Program-made: the position numbers and the translations under genes | The notes under the pieces: generated by a model | Told to the model about the DNA's origin: nothing | Seen by the model: only the letters and a program-made list of their open reading frames with translations | The model's database searches: none | Part shown: in pieces, positions 11,056 through 21,248 of the stretch | Position numbering within the stretch: the stretch's first letter is position 1 | How the letters are laid out: each line of letters starts with the position of its first letter | Source: Demequina litorisediminis | GTDB taxonomy: Bacteria; Actinomycetota; Actinomycetes; Actinomycetales; Demequinaceae | Direction of reading: 5' to 3' | Assembly (NCBI RefSeq): GCF_030161615.1 | Contig: NZ_BSUN01000001.1 | Coordinates: 2,790,001 to 2,854,000, forward strand | Length of the DNA: 64,000 nucleotides

Positions 11056-11069
11056 CTCAATCGATTAAG
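11056..11069 (+). promoter_or_regulatory. LacI-family operator copy 3 (CTCAATCGATTAAG)
   Basis: Near-perfect palindrome around the CG at 11062-11063, with a single mismatched pair. It shares the core TAATCGATTAAG-like sequence with the two copies at 9663-9729. It lies 10 to 23 bases before the mannanase start codon and touches the presumed ribosome-binding site AAGGAAG, so repressor bound here would block expression directly. Confidence 0.75.
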
Positions 11070-11078
11070 GAAGATCGC

Positions 11079-12047
11079 ATGACTGTGCCGCCTGCTCATC
11101 ACCGCCGACTGCCGGACGGCCCGTTCCATGCCATGACCTGGGGATGGGTGGGCGAGCGCGGCTCGTGGACCACCGACGCCGCACGCCAGTCCATGGTGGC
11201 GATGACCGAGGTCGCCCCGACCTGGGTGGTACTCGCCTACGCCGCACTGCAGGATTCTGCGCAGTCCACCACGATTCACTGGCAGGACTCCCCCGACCTC
11301 GTCACCGACGATGAGATTCGTGAGGCAGCCGCCCATGCCCGTGAACTCGGGCTGCGCGTATGCCTCAAGCCCACGGTCAACGTGAAGGACGGAACCTGGC
11401 GCGCCTACATCGGCTTCTTCGACCAGGACGTTCCCGGGGAGCCCACCTGGGACGAGTGGTTCGACGAGTACGAGGCGTACATCCTGCACCACGCGGCGCT
11501 GGCCGAGGAGATCGGTGCCGATCTCTTCTGTATCGGCTGTGAAATGGTGCGAGCCGATGCCCGCGAGGACCGCTGGCGTGCGCTGGCCGCCCGCGTGCGT
11601 GAGGTCTACTCGGGCCCCGTCACCTACAACTGCGACAAGTACCAGGAGGATCGCTTGACCTGGTGGGACGCCGTCGACGTGATCAGCGCCTCGGGCTATT
11701 ACCCCACGGGCACGTGGCCGGAGCACCTCGCCCGCATTGCGCCCGTGGTCGAGAGTCACGGCGGCGAGTTCCTCTTTATCGAGGCAGGCTGCCCGAGCCG
11801 CGACACCTCGCCCGCGCGTCCCAACGACTGGAACATGGTGGGCGTCCCGGACCAGCAGGCCCAGGCGGACTACCTCGACGAGATGCTCACCGCGACGCTT
11901 GGCACGCCCTGGGTGCGCGGCGTCGCCCTGTGGGACTGGCCCGCCAACCTCTATCCCGCTGAGGCTGGTCCCAGTAACGACGACTACTGCATGTATGGCA
12001 AGACGGGTGCCGAGGTGGTCCGCCGCCACTTCTCAGCGCGACCCTAG
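11079..12047 (+). CDS. GH113-like beta-mannanase (clan GH-A glycosidase)
   Basis: Intact 322-residue TIM-barrel hydrolase. It begins FHAMTWGWVGERGSW, has the LRVCLKPTVNVKDGTWR strand, a probable acid/base glutamate in FCIGCEMV and a probable nucleophile in FLFIEAGCPSR, the layout of GH113 endo-beta-1,4-mannanases. No signal peptide is present, so it should act on imported manno-oligosaccharides in the cytosol together with the GH2 enzyme. The start ATG at 11079 is preferred over upstream codons because AAGGAAG and the operator precede it directly. It contains no AGCT, and it is one of the few long genes with no frameshift. Confidence 0.8.
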   Translation: MTVPPAHHRRLPDGPFHAMTWGWVGERGSWTTDAARQSMVAMTEVAPTWVVLAYAALQDSAQSTTIHWQDSPDLVTDDEIREAAAHARELGLRVCLKPTVNVKDGTWRAYIGFFDQDVPGEPTWDEWFDEYEAYILHHAALAEEIGADLFCIGCEMVRADAREDRWRALAARVREVYSGPVTYNCDKYQEDRLTWWDAVDVISASGYYPTGTWPEHLARIAPVVESHGGEFLFIEAGCPSRDTSPARPNDWNMVGVPDQQAQADYLDEMLTATLGTPWVRGVALWDWPANLYPAEAGPSNDDYCMYGKTGAEVVRRHFSARP

Positions 12048-12078
12048 AGACGATGGCCTCGGCGACACGAGGCCGATG

Positions 12079-12120
12079 GACGGTGCCCCGCGGCCGCCCA
12101 CGCAGCCGCGGGGCACCGTC
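12079..12120. terminator. Bidirectional terminator hairpin
   Basis: A perfect 16-base-pair stem (12079-12094 with 12105-12120) with a ten-base loop lies between the convergent mannanase and ABC exporter genes. It has no clear T-tract, as is common in high-GC actinobacteria. Confidence 0.8.
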
Positions 12121-12168
12121 ACGTCCGGGGCGGGGCCGTCAACACCGGAAGCGCGGAGCCGGAGTGGT

Positions 12169-13937
12169 TCACGACCGTCGCTGCATCGCGGCGTAAGCAC
12201 CGCCAGCGGCCATCAGCGCGGCGTGGTCGCCCTGCTCGACGATGTGACCCTCCGATAGCACCACGATGCGGTCGGCGGCCTCGATGGTGGACAGCCTGTG
12301 AGCGACCACCAGCGTGGTGCGCCCCCGCATGAGCCGTGCGAGCGCATCCTTCACGGCGCGTTCCGACGAAGGGTCGAGCGCCGACGTCGCCTCATCGAGG
12401 ATGAGCACCGCCGGGTCACGGACCATGGCGCGCGCGATGGTCAGGCGCTGGCGCTGTCCACCCGACAATCGGGTGCCGGACTGCCCGATGGCACCGTCGA
12501 GCCCGCCCATGTCTTCCACGAAGTCCCACGCGTGCGCGTCCTTGAGCGCCGCGGTCACCTGCTCGTCGCTGACCGACGCGCGCCCGTACGTGACGTTCTC
12601 GCGCACGGAGCCCGCGAACAACAGCGCGTCCTGAGGGACCACCGCGAGGTGACTGCGCCAGCCTTCGTAGGTCCACCGCGGCGAGGTCTTCGCCGTCGAC
12701 AAGGACGCGTCCCGAATGCGGTGGAAGGAAGCCGATGACGGCATTCAGGAGCGTCGACTTGCCCGAGCCCGAGGCACCGACGAACGCGACCGTCTGCCCG
12801 GGTGGGATGTCGATGCTGACGCCGTCAAGGGCCGCGACCCCGTCGTCGTACCGGACGGTGAGGTTGTCGAGCGTGATGCGTCCGCGCGGGCGCCCCATCG
12901 TGGGCTTGCCATCGTTGCGCTCGACCTCGTCCGCGCCCAACACCTCGCCGATGGACCGCACCGACTCGAGGCCTTTGGCGATGACGGGGGCGACCGACAC
13001 GAGCGCCGTCACCGACGCGGTGAGCCTGCGCGAAGTAGGAGGAAAGCAGCACCACGTCTCCCGCGGTAATGCCCCAGATGCCATACCAGGCGAGCACACC
13101 TGCACCCACGAGGCACAGGACGGACATGACCTGGAAGCCGATCCAGGACAGTGCCCCGAAACGTCCGTTGACGATGTCGAGTTCCATTCCGGCGACCCGC
13201 ACGCGGGAGACGGCCTCGTCGACGCGCGCGTTCTCCTGGTCCTCGCTGGCGTGGGCGCGAGTGACGGGGATCAGATGCGTCATCTCGGCGACGCGTACCG
13301 ACATCTCCTCCATGCGGGAACGGAACTGAGCGTTGCGGCTGCGCATGGCACGGCGCGTCACGAGGACAAGCGTGGCGGCCAGCGGCACCACCAGGAGGTA
13401 GACGAGCAGGAACTCCGGGACCCGGAACGCCGTCAGGACCAACGCGCCCACGACGGTCGTCGCGGCCGCCAGCCCCGTGTCGAAGGTCTGGCGGGTCGCC
13501 TCGACAACCTGCTCGACGTCGCGAATGACCTTCGCCTGCAGGGTCCCCGCGCTCGTGCGGCGGTGGTACCCGATCGACAATTCCTGAAGCCGACGGGTGA
13601 GGGCGAGGCGCAGCGACGCCTCGAGCGTGCGCAGCACGATCGACAACTGTCGAATGTAGATGAGGCTCGTCGGGTAGTTCTGGGCGACCACCAGCACCAT
13701 GACGGCGCCGGCGATGACGAGTTCGCGCAAGGGTGCATGCTCCACCACCGCGTCGATGATCATCGCCGTCACCAGGGGCATCACCCACACCGGAGAGTGC
13801 TTCACCACGAAGGCGGCGGTCGCGGCGGCGACGCGGCCGCGCTGATGCCCGAGCAGCCGTGTGAGGGTGCGCAGGGGTTCGGCGCCGTCGTAGGCCTCAA
13901 CGACCCGGTCGGGGGTCAAGGTGGCCTTGGGGGTCAT
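12169..13937 (-). CDS. ABC exporter, fused membrane and ATPase domains
   Basis: Half-transporter of about 588 residues. The N-terminal half has six expected helices ([31 protein letters not shown]). The ATPase half has Walker [10 protein letters not shown] (about residue 387), signature LSGGQRQR (about 494), Walker [13 protein letters not shown] (about 514) and the H-loop VVAHRLS. Substrate unknown; drug/lipid exporters look like this. Insertions at AGCT near 13024 (YFAQLTASV restored) and 12661 (VDLRSWRSHL) break the frame. Its ATG overlaps the rsmB stop. Because of a further insertion near 13955 the raw sequence reads as an RsmB-transporter fusion, which is an artefact. Confidence 0.9.
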
Positions 13938-15393
13938 GGATGTGCCCGCGTCAAGAGCCTGGATGAACATCGCATCGGTGCCGTGCACGTGCGGCCACAA
14001 TTGAACGTGAGGGCCGCGCCCCCAGTCGGCAGGTTCCGTTCCCGTGGCCGATGCCACGGCCACGCGCGTATCGAGGGTGACAAGGCCCGACCCCTCCACG
14101 ACGTCCAGCGTTTCGGCGAGCACGGGCGAGCACGTCACGTAGGCAAGCACCCCTCCGGGCGCGAGAAGGCTGCCCGCGTGGGAGATCAACGCGTGCTGCA
14201 GGTCCACCAGGTCGTCAAGGTCGTCGATGCTGCGGCGCCAGCGCGCCTCGGGACGCCGCCGCAGAGCGCCGAGACCCGTGCACGGCGCGTCCAGCAGGAT
14301 GCGGTCGTACGGCTCGGCCGGACTCCAGGTGCGGGCATCGGCACGATGCACGGTCGCCACGGCGTCGGGGATCGCCTTGAGCGAGCGACGCACCAGATCC
14401 GCACGGTGGTCATGGAGTTCGAGCGCGTCAAGGGTGGCCATCCCCTCGGCCGCGGCCGCGGCCAGCAGGGCGGCCTTGCCGCCGGGGCCCGCACACATGT
14501 CGAGCCAACGCTCGCCGGGGTCGATCACGGAGCCAGTGACGGCATCGGCCGGGCGGGCGCGCGCCGTCAGTGCCGCATCGGCGTGGACAAGGGCGAGTGC
14601 CGCGAGTTGGCTGCCCTCGTCCTGGACCGCAGCAGTGCCGTCGGCGACCGAGGCGATCTCGCCCGGCGCACCGCCGGGAAGGGTGACGCCCAGTGGCGAG
14701 TACACCGTAGGCGACCCGCCTGCCTCAAGCGCGAGAGCCTTCACGCTCGACGAGGCCGGGACGGGCCACAAGGGTCACCGCCGCGGGGGCGTTGTCTGCC
14801 TCAAGGAGCGCCGTGAGTTCGCCCGGGCGGCCGTCGTGACGCAGCGCGTGCTCGAGTTCGCCGACGACCCAGGCGGGGTGCGAGTGACGGATCGCGAGGG
14901 ACTCGCGACTCGTGCCGGACGCCACGCGTGCCAGCCACGCATCGAGGTCGCGTTCGGTGACGCGACGCATGACCGCGTTGGCAAGCCCGGCGCCGCGGCC
15001 GTGCACCGCGCGGACCAGGTCCACCGTCTCCGAGACGGCGGCGTGGGCCGGCACGCGCATGGCAAGAGCCTGATGCACTCCGAGACGGAGGGCCACGGCG
15101 AGTTCGGCGTCGAGGGTGATGACATGGCGCTTGGCGGCGTCGGCGATGATCGCGTCGTAGAGGCCGCGGCCGCGCAGGGCACCGTAAGCGAGTTCGGTGG
15201 CGAAGCCCGCGTCACGCCCGGTAAGCCGATGCTGCTTGAGGATGCCGGGCATGATGAGGTTGGCGTAGCCGTCCTCAGTCTCGACCACGAAGGCGACGTC
15301 GTAGGCGGCACGGCGAGCGGGGTCGATGCGGGGCGGTCGCCTGTCGGCGCTACCGCTGCGGGGCTGGTGGCGCCGCTGAGGTCGCTCGCTCAT
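13934..15393 (-). CDS. rsmB: 16S rRNA (cytosine-967-C5)-methyltransferase RsmB
   Basis: Methylates C967 of 16S rRNA using S-adenosylmethionine. The N-terminal NusB-like RNA-binding domain covers roughly residues 25-170. The methyltransferase domain shows WLDMCAGPGGKAALL (SAM site), LLDAPCTGLGALRRRPEA (about 371) and the catalytic cysteine in AYVTCSPV (about 418). Insertions at AGCT near 14735 (LVEREALALEAGG restored) and 13955 break it. Correcting the latter gives the ending FIQLLTRAHP and a stop overlapping the transporter ATG; total about 485 residues. The start overlaps the fmt stop (ATGA), so fmt and rsmB are coupled. Confidence 0.92.
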
Positions 15394-16325
15394 GCCTCTC
15401 CCAGGATGGCGGTCTCGGGCAGGCGCGCGCCCCGCCACCACGCAGCGGCCTCCATGGGCTTCTTGCCCGCGGGGGCGATGGTGCTGAGCACCACGGGGTC
15501 CGATCCCGTCGCCACCAGCACGCGCCCGTCGCGCTCGAACACGTGACCCGGGGTTCCCGTGGGGCCGCCGGAGACGGGTGAGACGGGTCCCGCCTTCGCG
15601 ACCGTGCCGTCGGGCAGCGTGGTCCACGCGCCGGGCGCGGGCGTGCACCCGCGGACCTGGCGGTCGACGGTGTGGCTCGGGCGGTCCCATGCCACGTACG
15701 CGTCATCGCGGTTGAGTTTCGCCGCGTGACTCACGCCGTCCGCGGGTTGGGGCTGCGGCTCCGCCGTGCCCGAGACGAGTGCCTCGATGGACTGCAGCAA
15801 GAACGGGGCGCCCGCGACGGCGAGGCGATCGAGCAGGTCGCCCGCGGTGTCGGCGGGGCGAATGCGCTCGGTCATGGTGCCGATGACGGGGCCGGTGTCC
15901 ATGCCCTTGTCCAACAGGAACGTCGTGGCACCCGTGATCTCGTCCCCGGCCATCAGCGATCGCTGAACGGGAGCCGCGCCGCGCCATGCGGGCAGAATGG
16001 AAAAGTGCAGGTTGACCCAGCCGTGCCGAGTCGCGTCGAGCAGGGCGGGGCGAAGGATCTGGCCGTACGCGACCACTGCCGCGGCATCGGCCTCCAGCGC
16101 CGCCACCTGCGCGATGAACTCGGGGTCGCGCGCATCGGCAGGGTCGAGCACCGGGAGTCCGTGACGTTCGGCGGCTTGCTTCACGGGGCTCGCGTGCAAC
16201 TGCTTGCCGCGCTTGCCGCGTGCGTCGGGTTGGGTGATCACTGCCACGACCTCGTGCTCCGAGGCGACGATGGCCTCGAGCGCGGGCACGGCGACGTCGG
16301 GAGTTCCGGCGAAGATGAGGCGCAT
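15390..16325 (-). CDS. fmt: Methionyl-tRNA formyltransferase
   Basis: Formylates initiator Met-tRNA from 10-formyl-tetrahydrofolate. Intact at 311 residues: MRLIFAGTPDVAVPAL at the start, catalytic NLHFSILPAWRGAAPVQ (the Asn-His pair) and LLDKGMDTGPVI, with an OB-like C-terminal domain ending AAAWWRGARLPE. No frameshift. It follows priA and overlaps rsmB, the usual actinobacterial order priA-fmt-rsmB. Confidence 0.96.
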   Translation of the reverse strand: MRLIFAGTPDVAVPALEAIVASEHEVVAVITQPDARGKRGKQLHASPVKQAAERHGLPVLDPADARDPEFIAQVAALEADAAAVVAYGQILRPALLDATRHGWVNLHFSILPAWRGAAPVQRSLMAGDEITGATTFLLDKGMDTGPVIGTMTERIRPADTAGDLLDRLAVAGAPFLLQSIEALVSGTAEPQPQPADGVSHAAKLNRDDAYVAWDRPSHTVDRQVRGCTPAPGAWTTLPDGTVAKAGPVSPVSGGPTGTPGHVFERDGRVLVATGSDPVVLSTIAPAGKKPMEAAAWWRGARLPETAILGEA

Positions 16326-16514
16326 GCGTCCATCGTAGGCGTCCCGTCTCCTCTCCCTTCCCTGTCGCAAATGGCCGCATTTGCGGCGCGTTGGGCGCTG
16401 AAGTGCCGCAAATGTGGCCTTGTGCGGCAGGTGGTGGGGCGTGGGCATGGGGGTGCCGGGTGTGGGCATGCGGGGATGTGGGACTGGCGAGAGGCGCCTG
16501 TGCGATGGCGAGTG

Positions 16515-18625
16515 TTAGCGCGGGAGGTCGAGCGCGCCGTCGACCTTGAGCCTGAGTTCTGCCTTGTCCTTGCCGCGGGCTGCCGAGAGCCTGCTGCTGG
16601 CGTGCTCGCAGCGCGTCCACCACCCGCTGCGCCCGTCCACGGGGCAGCAGCACCGAGGCTCCGTCCGGACGCGGAATCACCGTCGCGCCGCCATGTCCGT
16701 CGCGCACGCCGGCGTCGCCAAGCGCGCCGTCGACGGTCCACTGGTCGCCCACCAGGAGCACGTGGCGCCGATGCGGCGGAAAACCGAGCGGCGCGCGCTC
16801 GGCGAACTCCTCGCACGCCGCCTCGACTGGTGACCAGGTGGCGAGCGCCCGGCGTGTGAGGTCGGGCAACTCCCCCACGACGGTCACCGCTCCCCCGTCC
16901 GCACGGCTGCGGACGAGTGCGGCGGCCGTCAGCCACCACCGCACGGCCCGCAGTTCGGCGCCGAGACCGGCGTGTGCCGGGACGCCCGCGTCGACGATCA
17001 CGAGGTGTGCGTAGCCGCCTTCCACGGCGGGAAGCGCCGCAGGCGTGGCCACCACGATGCCCTCGCTCACGCTGAGGTCCGCGACCACGCCCGTGCCGGC
17101 GCTCGAGACCGTGAGCGGCACCTCGGGAGCCATGCGCCTCGCCTGCTCGGCGATACGTTCGATCCCCTGACGCAGGTGCTTGAGCCGCGCTCCGTGACAC
17201 TCGGGGCAATGCCAGTCGGGTTGCGGGTGGCCGGCGTCAAGGCACACGGGGTCCGCGCCCCGTGCGGGAAGTGCCAAGGGCGACTCGCAGACCCGACATA
17301 CCGCCCACGCGTCGCACGTGGCGCAGGCGGCAGCGTGCACATAACCGGCACGAGGCACGATGATCGCGACCGGGCCGCGCTCGCGGGCCTTCGTGAGGGC
17401 TCGCCACGCACTGCCAGGCATCCAGTGCCAGCCGCCGGGGCCCTCGGCGTCGCGCCGCTCGGCGGTCAGGATGTCCATGGCGGGGACCGCATCGCGCACA
17501 GTGTCCCGGGACGGCATGTCCGCTCGGGCCCAGCCGTGCTCCACGAGCGCCACGGCATCGGCTCCCCACGCGTAGCCGCCGATGACGACCGCAGCGCGAT
17601 CGCCTGCGCGCATGGCCGCGATGGTGCGGGCGTGCGGGTACGGGGCGTGAAGTTCCTCGTAGACGCCGTTCGCCTCGTCCCACAACACCAGGAGCGCGAG
17701 CGCGGGGACCGGCTGCATGACGGCCGGTCTGGTGCCGATCACGATGCGTGCGTGGCCGTGAAGCGCCGCAAGGTAGGAACCGAAGCGCTGACTCGGGCCG
17801 TGATCGGCGTCGAGGACGGCCACCTGTCCACCAGAGCGCGCCGTCCAGCGGCTCAGCCCGCGCCGCTCGCATTCGGCGAGGACGGCCTCGACGGCGCGTG
17901 CATCGGGCACCACGAGGATGGCCGATGCTTGGTCGCCGATCGCGGCGAGCGCCGCCTGAACCAAGGCGCGGGCGGGTACCGAGGTCCGCGGGTGCGATTC
18001 CGGCAGCGCCTGCCAGACGACTCGGTCGCCGGGGTCCACCGACAGCCCTACCTCGTCGGGCACTTCTCGCTCGAGTGCCTCGGCGTAGACCGGGTCGGGG
18101 GGCGGCGGGCCCCAGTCACGTCGTTCGACCGCGGCGACCCGCGGTGGGGCCATGAGTCGCAGGACGTCCCACGTCGACCCCGCGTAGCGGCGCGCAATCT
18201 CGCTGGCGAGGCGCACCGCCTCGGGTGTGAACGAGGGCACGTGTGACGCGGAGGACAGCAAGGCGAGTCTCCCGTCGAAGTCGCTGGCCGGAGCCACCTC
18301 GGTGACGACCGCGGAGCGCAGGGTCCCCGCCATGGGTACCCGTACGCGTGAGCCGACGGTCACCGTGTCCACGAGCCTTGGGCGGGATCAGGTAGTCCAG
18401 CGGCTTGTCGAGATGCGGCAGCGGACTGTCGACCCTCACACGAGCGACGGGTCCCGTGGCAGTGCCCTCCCCTGTCGCCGCACCTACTTGTGCGCGGGAG
18501 CGCGCACCCGCACGTGCGCCAGAGCGTGCTCCCGCGCCCGTCCCCACGCGCGTGGACGCCCCCTTCGTACTTCCCTGGCCGGGAAGCCCGAAGAGCGCGT
18601 CGCCGTCGCCGAGGTCGTCAACCAC
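16515..18625 (-). CDS. priA: Primosomal protein N' (PriA), degenerate helicase form
   Basis: Replication-restart protein of about 702 residues. The 3'-DNA-binding domain is recognisable from [19 protein letters not shown], and the zinc region from CATC, CRVC, a Cys/His pair and CPEC. The helicase core is degenerate: no GSGKT Walker A is present where [14 protein letters not shown] begins, and the DEEH box reads WDEAN. This matches the family habit in actinobacteria, where PriA is thought to load the replisome without helicase activity. Insertions at AGCT near 18374 (IPPKLVDTV restored) and 16590 ([13 protein letters not shown]) break the frame. Without the second correction the frame runs on through fmt. 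Start taken as GTG (VVDDLGDGD). Confidence 0.88.
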
Positions 18626-18655
18626 GGCCGGCCCGAGGCCCGATGATGCGCGCTC

Positions 18656-19827
18656 CTACTGAGCCGCCGAGGCAAGCGCCTCCGCGCGGTCGGTGCGCTC
18701 CCACGTGAAGTCGGGAAGGCTCGCGCCCGAAGTGACCGTAGGCTGCCGTCGAACGATAGATGGGCCTGCGCAAGTCGAGGGCGTCGATGATCGCGGTGGG
18801 CCGCAGGTCGAAGACCTCCTTGATGGCGGACTCGATGCGGACGGGATCCACCTTCGCGGTGCCGAACGTCTCAACGTACAGGCCCACGGGACGTGCCGTA
18901 CCGATCGCGTAGGCGACCTGGACCTCGCAACGATCCGCGAGTCCTGCGGCGACCACGTTCTTGGCGACCCAGCGCATCGCGTAGGCGGCCGAGCGGTCCA
19001 CCTTCGAGGGGTCCTTGCCGGAGAACGCGCCGCCACCGTGGCGTGCCATGCCGCCATAGGTGTCGACGATGATCTTCCTGCCCGTGAGGCCCGCATCGCC
19101 CTTGGGGCCGCCGATCTCGAAGCGCCCGGTGGGGTTGATGAGGCTGTGGTGGCCGGTGGAGTCAAGGTCGTACGCGGCGAGCACGTGGCCGATGACAGCC
19201 TCCTCGAGCGCCTCACGGAGGTCGTCGGTGATCCACGTCTCGTCGTGCTGGCTGGACAACACGACGGTGTCGACGGTGCGAGCCGTTTCGCCGTCGTAGC
19301 CGATGGTCACCTGTGCCTTGCCATCGGGTCGCAGCCCCGTGACAACTCCGGTCTTGCGTACCTCCGCGAGACGCTGAGTGAGCCGATGGGCCATCGCGAT
19401 GGGCAGTGGCATGAGTTCCGGGGTGTCGGTGCAGGCATAGCCGAACATGAGTCCCTGATCGCCCGCACCAAGGCTCGGAACCATCGGAGTCGGTGGCCGC
19501 CCCCACGCCGGCCCAGATGTCGGCGCTCTGCTCACCAATCGACACCGAGACGCCGCACGAGTCGCCGTCGAATCCCGCCTTCGATGACGTGTAGCCGATG
19601 CCGGTCACGACGTCGCGAATGGTGCCGGGAATGTCGACGTACGCCTCGGTGGTGACTTCGCCCGCGACGTGAACGAGGCCGGTCGTCACCATCGTCTCCA
19701 CCGCCACGCGTGCGGCGGGGTCCTGCGCGAGCATCGCGTCCAGGATCGCGTCAGAGACCTGGTCACACACCTTGTCAGGGTGGCCCTCGGTCACGGACTC
19801 GGAGGTGAAAAGCCGCAGATCAGTCAT
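18656..19827 (-). CDS. metK: S-adenosylmethionine synthetase
   Basis: Makes SAM from methionine and ATP. Conserved motifs: [14 protein letters not shown] near residue 9, GFDGDSCGV, the ATP-binding [12 protein letters not shown] and the P-loop-like [19 protein letters not shown]. Two insertions at AGCT, near 19473 (DGSELGAGDQG restored) and 18717 (FGRELPDFTWE), break the frame; corrected length about 389 residues, close to normal. It lies between coaBC and priA in the standard order, except that two plus-strand genes intervene on its upstream side. Confidence 0.95.
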
Positions 19828-19964
19828 GCGCGCAAGCCTAGCGTCGCTGTCCGACACCGCGTCGCCCTGGACGGGGTGGCTCAGCGGGGGCAGGCGGCAT
19901 GCGCCGCCGCCTCGGGACCTGCGACCCATTCCCCTTCGCCCCTGGTCCCACTAGGTTCGTGACC

Positions 19965-20477
19965 ATGCGTGGAGGGACAAGGGCGGACGAGGTCACCGGG
20001 ACCGGAGGCGTCATCGCGAGAGTGATCGCGGGCGGCCAGACCGGCGTGGACCGTGGAGCCCTCGACGCAGCGATCGCCATGAAGGTGGTCCATGGTGGCT
20101 GGTGCCCCGCTGGTGGAACCGCGGAGGACAAGCCCTACGCCCCCGGGGTGTTGATCGACTACCCGGGCCTCAAGCCCACGATGTCGGACGATCCAGAAAT
20201 CCGGACACGTCTCAACGTGCGCGATGCCCATGCCACGCTGGTGATCGGTGATCCGGAGCGCTCCCCCGGAGCCGCGCGGGCAGTGTCCGCGGCAGCCGAA
20301 CTGCGCCGGCCCTGCCTGGTGACTCCCCACTCTCCCGGGGAGGCGTTCGCGTGGCTCGAGGGCATCGGCCGCGAACTGCTCGTGAATGTGGCCGGTCCCC
20401 GTGAGTCGCAGTGGCCGGGGGCACGCGACGCCGCGTACGCGTTCGTCACCGATCTGTTGGAGCACGACAGGCGCTGA
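19965..20477 (+). CDS. YpsA/SLOG-type putative molybdenum carrier protein
   Basis: Intact 170-residue protein with RVIAGGQTGVDRGALDAAI near the N-terminus, GGWCPAGGTAEDK and LNVRDAHATLVIG, the signature of the putative molybdenum-carrier family (Rossmann-like SLOG fold). These proteins probably bind a nucleotide or metal cofactor; their function is not established. The ATG at 19965 follows a weak ribosome-binding site; an upstream in-frame start at 19899 would add 22 unconserved residues. Divergent from metK, and followed 31 bases later by the SDR gene, with which it may be co-transcribed. Confidence 0.75.
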   Translation: MRGGTRADEVTGTGGVIARVIAGGQTGVDRGALDAAIAMKVVHGGWCPAGGTAEDKPYAPGVLIDYPGLKPTMSDDPEIRTRLNVRDAHATLVIGDPERSPGAARAVSAAAELRRPCLVTPHSPGEAFAWLEGIGRELLVNVAGPRESQWPGARDAAYAFVTDLLEHDRR

Positions 20478-20508
20478 CGCCACGACCAGTTGTGCGACGA
20501 TCATCGCC

Positions 20509-21238
20509 ATGACGACGCCGCTCAGGGTTCTTGCTGTCACCGGCGCTTCGCGCGGGATCGGGCGTGCGATCGCCCTGCGCGCCGCTAGCGAAGGCTGGGC
20601 GGTGATGGTCGGTTACCGGCACGACGCAGCCGCGGCCGATGCCGTAGTGACGGAGATCCGTGCGGGTGGCGGTGAGGCCTGGGCGCGTGGTGTCGACATC
20701 ACGAGTCCCGAAGGCTCTCGCGGAGTTCTTCGCCGCGGCCAGTGACCATGGGGACCTCCGCGGCGTTATCGCGAACGCGGGTGCGGCGACGGCGGTCGGG
20801 AGCCTGCGCGATCAGGATCCTCGAGCCCTTGCGCGTGACATCGAGGTCAATCTCACCGGTCCCGTCCTGACCTGCCGTGCCGCACTCGATTACCTGTGCC
20901 GAGACGCGAGCATCGTGCTCATCGGATCGGCGGCAACCCAACAGGGTTCTCCCGGAACCTACGTGCATTACGCGGCCGCCAAGGCGGGTGTGGCGATGCT
21001 CGCTCAGGGCCTCGCCCGCGAACTGGGGCCCGACGGGATTCGGGTTGCCTGCGTCGAACCCGGCACGGTCAGGAGCGACTTCCACGCGGACCCGGAACGG
21101 CCGGACAAGGTCGCGTCTGCGATTCCGTGGGGCCGGCCCGGTGAGCCCGACGAGATTGTCGGCGCCGTGGCGTGGCTGCTCTCGGACGACGCAACGTATG
21201 CGTCGGGCGCGGTGCTCCGCGTCGGTGGAGGCCTCTAG
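20509..21238 (+). CDS. Short-chain dehydrogenase/reductase
   Basis: About 242 residues of classical SDR fold. NAD(P)-binding TGASRGIGRAIA lies near residue 11, then GVIANAGAAT, the catalytic YVHYAAAKAG (YxxxK with a serine upstream in VLIGSAATQQ) and the C-terminal PGTVRSDFH. Related to FabG-like 3-oxoacyl reductases; substrate unknown. One insertion at AGCT near 20711 (SPEALAEFFA restored) splits it. It ends ten bases before the convergent coaBC stop, so the YpsA-SDR pair is an insert in the otherwise minus-strand core block. Confidence 0.87.
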
Positions 21239-21248
21239 GCGGGTGCGA

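Noticed and set aside
12735..14816. Very long plus-strand open frame (about 690 codons) opposite rsmB and the ABC exporter
   Set aside because: High GC gives long antisense frames. Its translation is Arg/Gly/His-rich without motifs, while the minus strand encodes clear RsmB and ABC domains. The same holds for the other long plus-strand frames opposite pilT, pilB, carB and efp.
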